A DNA stretch of 64,000 bases. It comes from Drosophila persimilis. Taxonomy: Eukaryota > Arthropoda > Insecta > Diptera > Drosophilidae. The notes under the pieces are model-generated. The model had not been told where the DNA came from and did no database searches. It saw nothing but the letters and a program-made list of their open reading frames with translations. Location: assembly GCF_003286085.1 (NCBI RefSeq), contig NW_020825343.1:1606754-1670753 (forward strand). Reading direction: 5' to 3'. A program made the translations under genes and the position numbers. Shown piece by piece: positions 1 to 11,892 of the stretch; the stretch's first letter is position 1, and each line of letters begins with the position of its first letter.

Positions 1-1
1 C

Positions 2-514
2 ATTGATATGCGAGGGAATGGCAACTGTTCGACGAATGTGAAGACCATACTGAAGGTCCTGCAGGAGCACTTCAGCGCGAACATCCATAACGTGGTGATC
101 ATCAAACCGGACAACTTCTGGCAGAAGCAGCGTGCCTCCATATCGTCGCATAAATACAAATTCGAGACGACAACGATATCGATTGAGGCGCTCAACAAAA
201 TCGCCGAGGGCCATCAGCTCACTGGGGACTTCGAGGGGCAGCAGCTGTACGATCATCAGCAGTGGACGGATGCCCGTTTGGCCATTGAGGATTTCTTCTG
301 GCAGGCGGGGGACATGGCCGATCGCATTGATGATCTACAGGAGGATCTCAATCGGAATGATTTCGCAGAGGATGTGGCATTGGCGCGGCATGCCATCGAT
401 CATCACAACGAGATGAAGAAGAAGATCACGAAGCTGCCAATCGAGGATCTGGATATGCAGGGCAAGAAGCTGCTGGCAAAGATCAATGCGACAGGCCAGG
501 GCTCGGGGTCGCAG
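2..514 (+). CDS. trio: trio exon: end of CRAL-TRIO domain and first spectrin repeat
   Basis: The reading frame is open from the window edge (I-D-M-R-G...), so the exon starts upstream. It includes the CRAL-TRIO tail ([13 protein letters not shown]) and the start of the spectrin region. Donor GTGAGT at 515; a 56-nt intron with a CT run follows. Confidence 0.93.
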
Positions 515-3500
515 GTGAGTCTCTCTCTCTCTCTCTCTATCTTCATTGACTAATCTGTGTGCTCTTTTAGCCGCCTGGTGGCTCCGCCTCCGACACGGCC
601 AGCCTTGATTCGGGCACCTCGTCCGCGGGACAGCAGCAACAGGGAGGCGGAGGGGGACAACAGACCGCCGCACGGGGAGTAAGCACCAATCCGGACATGT
701 CGGCGGCCATCAATAAGGCACTGCGACAGATCGACCTCATACACACGGGCCAGGAGCGACTCCTGATGCTGTGGCAGCACAAGAAAGTGAAGCTCGATCA
801 GTGCTTCCAGTGGCGCCTGTTCGAGCAGGACTGCGAGAAGATGTTCGACTGGATCCTGCACAATCGGGATGTCTTCCAGATGAGCTACGTGGAGATTGGC
901 CAGAACTATTCGATGGCCAAGTCCCTCCAAGACGAGCATCAGAAGTTCGCTGTGGCTTCAATGAATGTCTCGGTAAACATCGATCGCATCCTGGCGGTGG
1001 CGGCACGGCTCATCGAGAGCCAGCATTATGCGGCACAGCACATCAAGACACTGGCCCAACGCTTGGACAGGACATGGAAGGACTTTGCCGCCGGCCTGGA
1101 CGAGCGCACGGCCGTGCTGCAGCTGAGCGTGCTCTTCCACCACAAGGCCGAGCAGTACTGCAACAGTGTGGCAAGCTGGGCGGCCGCCTGTCAGGCCTCC
1201 CAGCCGTTGCCCTCGGACATCCAGAGCCTGGAGACGGCCATACGCACGCATCAGTCGCTGTACGAGGCCATGTGCCAGGCGTACACCGAAGTCCACTCGA
1301 CCTCCAAGAAGCTGCTCTACCAGTTGGATCATCTCGTCCAAGTGTGCAACCAGCCGCCGCCCCCGGGGGTGCCGGATCATCGAAAGAACAGCAGCTTCAA
1401 CAAATATGAAAGGCAGAACCCGGCGGCCGACTACAGCGAGGGTGCCAGCCATGTGCTGGCCGTGATACACCAAATATTGGGGCACCATCGCACCCTGGAG
1501 GCCAAGTGGCACCAAGAGCGGATCCGCCTCCACCAGACGCTCGCCCTGCGCCTCTTCCAGGAGGACGTGAAGCAGGTGCTCGACTGGCTGAAGAATCACG
1601 GCGAAGTTTTCCTCCGCAAGAACACGGGCATCGGCAGGAACTTCCACAAGGCGCGCGTCTACCAGACGTCGCACGACAACTTCGAGAACGTGGCCCAGAA
1701 CACCTACAGCAATGCCCAGAAGCTGCTCTCGGCGGCAGAGGAGCTGGCGCTCAGCGGAGAGGCCGATCCCATTGACATCTATTCGGTGGCCAGGGAGCTG
1801 GAGCAGCAGGTGGGAAGCTTTGCGGAGCGAGTGGAGCAGCGAAGGAGGCGCCTGGAGATGGCCGTGCACTTCTACACGCACGAGAAGGAGGTGACGGCAT
1901 GGATCGACAAGCTGCGGACGTTCGTGAGTGCGGACGAGACGCGGCTGTCGCAGGAGGACCTCGAGGGCATCGAACGGATCCTGCAGCAGTACCAGCGGGA
2001 GCATAAGGAGAGCACCGTCAACCTCTGCATGACCACAATTGCCCAGGGCGAGGCTCTGCTCCAGGAAATGCGCGCCCTCGACTATGTGGACAACACGGGG
2101 TCCATTGCGGCCCTAGAGGCCACGCTGGAGAAGCTCAGCAAACAGAAAGTGGAGCTGGAGGAGCTCTGGTCCGCTCGCAACTTCCGTGCCGATCTCATAC
2201 TCCGTTTGCGATACTTTGAGCGCGATGCCATGGAGCTGTCCTCGCAGCTGGAGGTCTGGTCCGAGGAGCTGCAGCATGCGGATCTGTCGCGGGACTACCA
2301 GAAGGCCGAGCAGCTCATTCGGATGCACAACGAATCGGTGACGGACATACAGAACTCCACCTACGAGATCCTGCAGCAGGGACAAGACCTGCTGCAGATG
2401 TTCGAGAACGCGGGCTTCATTTCCATGGCCGATGCCACGCACACGGCCCAGGCACGCATCGAATACCTGCTGGACTTCCTGCGCGAGCGGGAGATCGATC
2501 TGGAGGAGCTCTCAGAGGCGAAGCGCGCCAAGCTGGAGCAGGCCGTGCAGCTGTGTCAGTTCCAGAACGATGCGAATCAAGTAATCTCATGGATACGCAA
2601 TGGCGAGGCCATGCTGGTGGCCAGCTTTGTGACCCCCAACAGTTTCCAGGAGGCGGACCAGCTGCGCCAGGGACACGAACAGTTTCAGGTTTCTTCAGAG
2701 TGCATTCCCATGTCGTTTCCCATATTCTAATCCTCACTCTGTTTGCAGATTGCCATTGAGAAGACGCACACGTCGGCCGTGCAGGTCAAGTATCGAGCGG
2801 ATGCCCTGATCAATGCGAATCACTATGATCCCCAGTCGATCCGAGAGATCAGCGACGATGTCACCAAGAAATGGCAACAGCTCGTGACGTACGCCGAGGA
2901 GCGGCACAAGCTGGTGACGGCCTCCCTCAACTTTTACAAAACAGCCGGGCAGGTGTGCTCCGTGCTGGACAGCCTGGAGCGGGAGTACAAGCGAGTGGAT
3001 GACTGGTGCGGCGGCGGCGGCAGCAGCGACAAGGCCCAAACGATTGTCCAGCTCATCTCCAAGCACCAGGAGCAAAAGGAGGCGTTCCTCAAGGCCTGCA
3101 CCCTGGCCCGACGCACCGCAGAGACATTCCTGAAGTACGCGAATCGCTCGCAGCAGTACTACCAGTACAAGGGAAACTGTGAGGCGCACGTGAAGAGCAA
3201 ACTGGACCAGCTGCTCACGCAGGAGAACCAAGTGCTGGACTTCTGGACGCTGCGCAAGAAGTCGCTCGATCAGTGCCAGCAGTTCGTGCTGTTCGAGCGG
3301 AGTGCCAAGCAGGCCATCGAATGGATACACAACACGGGCGAGGCATACCTCTCCTCCCGCACGAATCTCGTGGGCATTACCAAGGAGGAGACGGAGGGTC
3401 TGCTCAAAGAACACAACGAATTCCGGAGCACCGCCAAGGAGACTCGCGAGCGGGTCAAGATGCTCATCCAACTGGCGGACAGTCTCGTGGAGAAGGGCCA

Positions 3501-6500
3501 TGCCCATGCCGCAGACATCAAGCAGTGGGTGGCCTCGGTGGACCAGCGGTACAAGGACTTCAGCAATCGCATGGACAGCTACTGCGAGCAGCTGGAAAAG
3601 TCCCTGGGCATGTCCCAGCAGCAGCTGCTTCTGGATTCCTCCGATGCCAACATCTCCATATGCTCCTCCTCGGGCATTAGCAGCGGCGGAGGGAGTGGCG
3701 GCAGTGGCAGCAGTGGCGATCGCCACTCGGACCCCACGCTGGAGGCCAAGCTGAACTCCTCCTCGAACTCGGTGGCCAGCAAAGAGATCAACGAAGAGAA
3801 GCGCAAGAGTGCGCGACGAAAAGAGTTCATTATGGCCGAGCTGATGCAAACGGAGAGGGCGTACGTGAACGATCTTGCCACATGCATCAAGTGCTTCCTG
3901 GAGGAGTTCCGCGGGGGCCGCAATGTACCGCCTGCCTTGGTGGGCCAAGAGGATGTGATTTTCGGCAACATCCGCGAGCTCCATCATTTCCACCAGAAGA
4001 TTTTCCTACGGGAACTCGAAAAATACGAAACAATGCCCGAGGATGTGGGCCATTGCTTCGTCACATGGGCCTCCAAATTCGACATGTACGTCCATTATTG
4101 CAAGAACAAACCGACGTCCAACAATCTCCTGGTGCAGCATGCGGGCAACTATTTTGAGGAGCTGCAGCGGCGCCTCGAAGTGGAGCATCCACTGCCCGCG
4201 TACCTCATCAAGCCCGTGCAGCGCATCACCAAATACCAGCTGCTGCTCAAGGATCTGCTCTCCTGCTGCGAGGAGAGCCACGGCGAGATCAAGGAGGGTC
4301 TCGAGGTAATGCTCAACGTCCCCAAAAAGGCCAACGATGCCATGCATCTGTCACTGCTCGAAAACTGCGATGTTTCCGTGGATAAGCTCGGAGAAGTGGT
4401 CCTGCAGGATGCCTTCCAGGCATGGGACACCAAGCAGATCATCCGGAAGGGGCGCGACCGAAGGGTATTCCTCTTCGAGCTGTATCTGGTGTTTGCCAAG
4501 GAAGTGAAGGAGTCCAGCGTGGTCAAGTATCAGTTCAAGAGCAAACTTATGACCACGGACATGGGCATCACGGAGCACATCGAAGGCGATGAAGCAAAGT
4601 TTGCCGTGTGGACAGGAAGATCGCCCATGCTATCCGATTGCAGGATTGTCCTCAAGGCCAACAGCCTGGAGACCAAGCAGGTAAAAGTAGCATCCATTTA
4701 ATAGTCTGAGCTTGAGGCTTAATTGATATTTCTTTTGTTTTAGATTTGGGTTAAGAAACTGCGTGAGGTCATGCAGGAAACCTGCTTCTCTGGCACTTCA
4801 CTGACGCTACCAAAGTCCCCTGCCAAGCATTCGGGCTCCTCGCAGCGATCCTCCAGGGATCTTGATGAACAGCTCACGGAGAACGATCACGATCGCTGTT
4901 CTTTGGCCAGTTTTGGCTCGGGCAATACCACAGATAGTGATAATAAGGTGAGTCCATATGTTTATACTGCATTTTGAGGGCTTGTATGATTAAGGAACAC
5001 CTTTTCTCCCAGTATTCTCCGGTTTCGCTGTAAGATTCCAAATATTGGGGTTTCTTTTCAATAAAATCCCCACATGAAATCATTCCTATACTCTTCTTCG
5101 AACCTTTTCAGCATTTTCTTAGATAAGATTTAAATATTCAATGAAAATCATTCTGTTCCCAGTATTCCTTGGGAAAATATTTGATCATAATGTGGCTTCT
5201 GTTGCCACAATTATCCTGGGGTGAGCTTTTACAAAAACGATTTTGTTCCTATCTCGAATGAAAGTCCATCTGTTCCCATTCTGTATCTTCAGTACTCCCT
5301 GTACTGCTTTTAATACACTAATATAGGCACTGTACCCGCTCTATTACAACAAAAACAAAAAACAATCTCATAAGACTCGAATCGAGCCGCAAATAGTCTC
5401 CTCCCGCACCCTGTATGTATTCCCTTTTGGATTTCTCCCGTCTCATTTATTTTGTTTTTGCATTCTCGGCCATTCTCTTGGGCAAAACGGCAGTCGAAGC
5501 CGTCGTACGGTGAGGCTTTGTCAGATCTGTTCCCAGTATTTCCAGTATTCCTGTTGCAAACTGGAAAGCTCTGTAGTCCTACCTCACATGAAAGTTGTTC
5601 CATTTCTCTGGTACCCATACGATGCGTGCTTTAAGCACTCGCTGGAAAGCTTCTTAGCTGTGGTCCTACCTCACATGGAATTGGCTTACACCCTCTCCTA
5701 TCCGCTCTCTGTGGTGGTGGTGGGGGGTCGTCTGCTGCTGCCATTGGCCAGCATCTGGAACTAGTTTCTCGGCAGCAGTTGGACTCGGTTCGGCTCTCGG
5801 GTCGGGTCCTGTGCATCATGTTTAAAATTCATAGCATGGCTTAATGAGATTTCTCCTCCACTCCACTTCAATCCGCTCCGCTCCGCTCCTCTGTGGCTGC
5901 TGCTGCTGCGTGCCCCAATGCGTAGCTCCAGCAACGCGCGACAACTCTAGTCTGTCGGTGTGTCCTTTCGCCACCTTTTCATCCCTAACCTATATCCCTC
6001 ACGACTCTCTATCTATCTGCGAGTATGTGCTGGATTATATATGACTGCTTTTAGCGTTTCGTTACATTTCGCTTAATGTAAATTTTATGTGACACTTCTT
6101 TATAGTTAGGAGGTCCTTCAGTCCTTCTGTCCTTTTGTCCCGTCCGTCTGGGGATTCCTCGCGCATCAGATTTCGTCGTCTGAGTCGCGCGGCTTATGCG
6201 AGGTTTTTATGACCGAAATAACAGTTTGTCTTATGTACCGTGCCGCACAACACGAAACTTAACGGTGGAACGGTGGAACGGGGTCATGGATTAAAGGCAC
6301 TTTTTTTATTACACTAATATGGCTTTTCTCATGGATTTTCCACAACTTTTTTTGCTTTTTTTTCGTGTGCTTTTCCAATGTTTTCTTTGTTTGTTTTAAT
6401 TTGATATTCTATAAAATGCGAGTATTTTTCATTAATTAAATGGTTTAAGCGCCTCTATTTCAAAAAGAGGCTTTCGTCCGGCAGATGAGAGCAAAGGAGA

Positions 6501-8871
6501 GCTTTCTCTCTAGCTGAAAGCTCTGTCTACAAGTGAAAGCTCTCTCGAAACTACAGCTAATGGCAATTGGCTTGCTCGCTCGCTCGCTCTCGCTCTCTCC
6601 CTGCTGCTGCTGCTGCTGCTGCTGCTCTCCCACTTTTGGGCCACCCATTTTGTGGGCAGAATTGGGCATGGGTGGAGGCGGCCGGCCGCCCATGGGTTAA
6701 GACATTTCTCGTTGCGAATGTGCGTACACTTCGTGTAGAGATTCGCGATTCGCGACTCGCATGGCTCGTCTCGTTCGTGTGTTCGTTTGTTCGTGTGTTC
6801 GTGTGTCCGTGTGTGTGCTCGTGTGTGCTTTTTCCCGCGGAGGACGCAGTTGCTCCAGTTGCTTCGCGGAGTTTAAGCCAAAAGGTTCGTCGGTTCGTGT
6901 CGGGGGTGCCGCATCTCGCGTCGGTTTCTGCTCTGCTGTGTGTGTCTTCTGCTCTTAACCTTCGCCTCTGCCGCCTGCCTGCAGATGCGCGACGCCGCCC
7001 GGCAGCAGCACCAGCACCAGCAGCAGCAGCAGCACCTTGCCTCCATCTACGACTACTACTCCATCTTTTGAGCCAGAGCCCGTTGCATCTTCCAACACTC
7101 GTCTCTGGTCTCTTTTACGGATTGCACCTTTCGTTCGCCTTTCGCCTTTTGCCTTTTGATTTCTGGTGATTGCCGCGCGTCGCGTTACAAGTCTAGTTTT
7201 TCTTTTTTTTTTTTGAAGTGAAAGGAAATCTGCAACAGCAACATCTATACACAGCTATAGCCCCCCATTTTTTGTATGAGGAATTTCTCTATCTCTATCT
7301 TTTCAAAGTGCAAAGTTATTTGAAAATCGCCAAAAGCAATCAGTCGATAAGGCGGCCAACACCGAGATATCACTCAATAGAACTTCAAGAGCCGAAACCT
7401 CCCTTTCTTGGGCATTTGTTATCGCGAAAAGTGATCCCGCTTTAGAAAGCGATCGATGCCATCAGCTGTTGAACAACACGAAAACAAAAACAAAAACAAA
7501 TTGAATAATTGAAAAATGCAAAGCCCCGTGAAAACATGTAATTGTTAATGACAATTTCGTAGCCTAAACAAAAACAATTGTAGATTACATAAATGAGTGT
7601 CGCGGCGCGAGAGGGTGGGGGGGAAGGGTGCCTTAAACTGTAAACAAAAGATATGATGGCTTATATAAATATCCACGAAAATGAAATGCACGAAATGTGA
7701 ATATAAATATGATAAAAAGCTGTTCGCGTTGCCGCCGCTTCTGCTTCTGTTGCCAAAAACTGTAGTTCTCTGTAGAAAATGGGTGAATGAAACCAGCTAA
7801 AAACAGAAGCACAGAAATCGGAATAAAAGACAGGGATAGAGAAGAGAGAAGAGAGAGGAGTGAAGAGTGGGGAAAACCCTTTTTTGAGAGGGACAGGGAA
7901 AGGAATAGAATGAAAATGAGTTGAAGAGGAAAATGTCTACAGCAGCCTCGGGGCCAACGGGCACGGGGCACCCACTAAACAGCCACGGCCACTGCCACTG
8001 CCACTGCCACTGCCACATGCCTTTGACCTTTTTCACGCCTTTAGCTACTTGAGTAGCAGTTTCATTTGGCGAACGAACGAGCATCAGAGCAGACAGACAG
8101 ACCCCTAGAGCATCGGAGCAAAAAAAACACCAGAACTGAACTGCGATCGCAATTTGAGCCCAGCTTCTCTGTGTGTGTGTGTGTGGGAGGTATCTGTGTG
8201 TATGTATTTCTGTGCGATGGAGAGTGTATGCTTTCAGAAACAGAATGGCTGCGATTTTGATTAAGATATCCCACATTTTATCCTTCCTGTAGGCGGGCCT
8301 TCGTCTGTGGCACACACTCCTTCGACTCTATGCTTGTGACAGTTCTATCTTCCCTTTTTCGTTATACTTTATAGACTACAAAATCCTTTAAACAGGATTC
8401 TACGCGTCGGAATGCTATCAGTTGCTGATTCTGCTGAAATCCTATATATGCTTTTCTTCGAATGAGTTACAGACTCTTCGTAGAATAAATATTCATTTCA
8501 CACTGGCAATCTATTGCCTCCCCCCAATCCCTGTAGAGTGCCCCATAGCTATAGCTTTTTCTAGCTTTTTTCCCCTCTTTTGATTCTTGATTTGTTCTGG
8601 TTTTGGATTGTATTACCCTTCTGTAGCATATGACACCCATTTGTATGCCTCTTTTGCTCTTGGGTTGGCAATTTTTGGTTCCATTAGACATGCCTTTCTA
8701 CAAAGATTCCCCTTTGGTTGGCCCTACCTTCCACTCCTATTCCATAGCTCCCTGAAGAGTGTGTTTTCCTGTGGTATACGCTAACCGAAGATAACCCACA
8801 TTTCCGATTCCGATTCCGATTCCGTACCCTTTTTTCCTGAATTCCCCCATTTTAATATTTCAACGCGATAT

Positions 8872-8903
<32 letters not shown>

Positions 8904-9778
8904 GTGTGTGTGGTGCCTCGCTTGTGGCTTTTGTGGTTTCTATAGCGATTGTGGCAGGAGGGTGGGGCACGGGACACACATGACATGTTTTGGTCATTAT
9001 AATTATCGAGTCGATGCGATGCAATGCATTGCAATTTAATTTGAGTGCCAGCTGTCGTGCTCTGCCCAAAGAGAGGTCCCCCCATCCCCATCCCCCATCC
9101 CCCAACAATGCATCGACACTGTCGAAAGAAAATACTTTCTCAGGGCTCTCTAGCCGTGCCCCGTTTTCTAATCCAATTTCCCCAACAGAAAGCAATTAAA
9201 ATCCGAATAACAAAACACTGCCACTGGAAACCGCTTTGTTAGTCTTTGCTAAACCGCAAAACTAAACCCAGCAAAAACAAAAAAGAAACAAAAAAAAAAA
9301 AAATGAAAAGTTTCCCCGGAAAAACTGGGGAACAAACATTTTCCGAAAGAGAAGCTTTTCCTCTGTCTGCCAATCAGAAAGCATGGAAAAGTTTTTAAGC
9401 TGATTTTTCGAAAAAAAACCAAACCCGATCGGGGGCTGAAGCTGAAGCTGAAGCTGGGGCTTTGGGTATTAAATTAATTTAGTTTGAAATCTAAGGATGC
9501 GATGCCTCACATCCTGCCCCTGCCACTGGCCCGTGCCCCAGCCCCTGCCTCCCTTTTGTGTGCTGTGTGTGCATTCATTTGCAAAGAATTGAATTTAGTT
9601 TTCGGTTTCTGAGTGAATGAAACGATGAAAAGTATTACAGAGAAAGAGAGACAGAGTGTTCCCAGCGGATGTCCGTCCAGTGGAGCCACAAAATGTCAAC
9701 GAAAGCCGCCTCTCTGCTCCCAGCTACACGACACGCCACAAAAGACGGCAAAAAGGAAAAACTTTCTAAAGCCATTGC

Positions 9779-9811
<33 letters not shown>

Positions 9812-11857
9812 AAAAAGTAAAAAGAAAACAAGAAAAACCAGAGGCTGAAACACAGAGAGAATCCCAATCCCAATCCCAATCGCAATCGCAATACCAATCC
9901 CAAAGCCCATTGCCTGCTGATGGTTTTGCCACTTAGCAAACAGCTGCTGCGGCTGCTGCCACCAAACGGTAAATGGTGGAAAACCAATGCAAATTTCCTC
10001 GAACATATGCAAATTTTCACGCCGCAACAACCGAAGCAGAATATACCCTACCAGGTTTTCTTTTACTCAAGGCAACCAATGTTTTCCAGTCTCTCTGGGA
10101 GAGACAGAAAGTTGCCAAAAAAGAGTACTCTCACTTCGTAGATCCCTGGCCGAAAGAGTGTTTGGAAATCTTTTGATTGTTTGCTGTTTTGGTGTCTAAA
10201 GAAACACACACACGCGACTCATAATTGCTCTCGTGGCCCACAGAAGAGAGAGAGAGCGAGCGAAGATCTTTTTCGGTTCAAACACCAAGTGGCAGAGGCA
10301 GAGGCAAAGGCGGCGGCGGTGGCGGTGGCAATGGCAATGGCGCACCTGCCACACAGAAACACACGCGCGCTGCCCGAGCGCCACCAAAGTGTAAAAATAA
10401 CAAATATATATTCCCCATTTCCCTATTTCCTATTCCAATTCCTTACATATATACATACGTATGTACATCGTATATCGTATCGCATCTAGAAGGTAAACGA
10501 GTAGTTTTCACGGGGTAAACAAACGTGCGATTTTTGAGGCTAAGAAACCCAAAGAAACACACAGAAAAAAGATCTTGTTGGCAGGCGGTTGGCTTTTTAT
10601 CTATGAAAATTAAATAAATAAATAACACAAAAAAAAAATCATAACCAAATGCTGAAATCAAAACAGAAACAAACAGATGGGAGGAAAAGCAGAGCTAAAA
10701 AAAAAAGAAAAAAAAACCATTCAAAAGAGTGGGAGGAAAAAGCCAAAGACTGGCAGCAGAACAAACGAAAGACCGGCGGGGCACTTGTCTCGGTGCATGA
10801 ATGTGAATGACAAGGGAATGACAGAGAAGGGTTCTTTCCGCTCTGTCGGCCCGCCGGACTGGAGATTTCCACTTCACTAGAGGATCATTCCGTCTAGAGT
10901 GCAAGTACTCTCAATTAAGACTCAATTAACTTGAAGATTTTCATCAACCACAAGCTGTAGATAGTCTTAAAGATGGATGTTATCCATATAAACTGTGGTT
11001 AATATATAGTCTTTCAATGAACGAATTATGAAACGGAAAATTTCAATGTTTTATTGATTTTTATTCAAAAATTATACAGATTTTCTCTGTTGAAGGTTGA
11101 TATATATGTATTTTCATCGATTTATATCAAATGTTTGCCAAAAAAATATGTATCCCATTTGAAGCTGTTGAACTTTTGTTGTTATTTTCATTGAAAACTA
11201 TAAATTTGCAGCCCAAAAATACTTGTTTTTTTTTGCGATAGAATGTTCTATCCAAATTCTACTAGATCTGTTCTAGTCGGATATCTTTAGATTTTAGGGG
11301 ATTTAATTTCCCTGATTTTTCAAGCATTTAGTTCTAGAATTTAAGGATGTGCAGCAGCACCCATCGGTCTGGAAAATGTCAAAAGTAAAGAAAATAAGGT
11401 TCAATGGCACTTTTTCCATAGAAACAGAACAACAGACGTGTCATGCGTCATGCAGCAGTGCCCCTCAGTTTGTTGGAGATTTTCTGCCTGGGATTCTGGA
11501 ATGATTAGGGATCAAGGTTCAAGATTCATTCTCTAGCATTAACAGAAAATGTCCGCACGCCATGGGTTCAAAGAGCCAACTGAAATCATGAAAAAGGATA
11601 TTTCCTTACGGGAAATCAAAGTGGGAAAACTCTCTCGGCGGAAAGCCCGGGCACTTTATTCCGTAAACGGTACATTGATTGAATAAAAGAGAGAAATTCA
11701 GGGAAATGCTGGGAAATGTTGGGAAATGCAGGGGCCTCTCCTCTTTCTGTCGCCTCGAAAATTGATCATCCGCCGCGTTGCACTAATTGAAAGTCAAAGG
11801 CAGGACAGGGCGTAAAACCGAGACCACAGTTTCAGTGGCTGTCAGTGGCATAGCCGT

Positions 11858-11892
<35 letters not shown>

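Noticed and set aside
958-2004. 348-codon open frame on the - strand
   Set aside because: Also an antisense shadow of the trio spectrin exon.
2734-3993. 419-codon open frame on the - strand
   Set aside because: Antisense shadow of the trio spectrin/DH1 exon; Leu/Ala/Gly-rich composition results from the codon bias of the real gene and no domain is seen.
6567-7169. 200-codon + strand open frame
   Set aside because: Low-complexity Ser/Cys/Val translation of GT- and CTG-rich sequence; better explained as promoter or untranslated leader.
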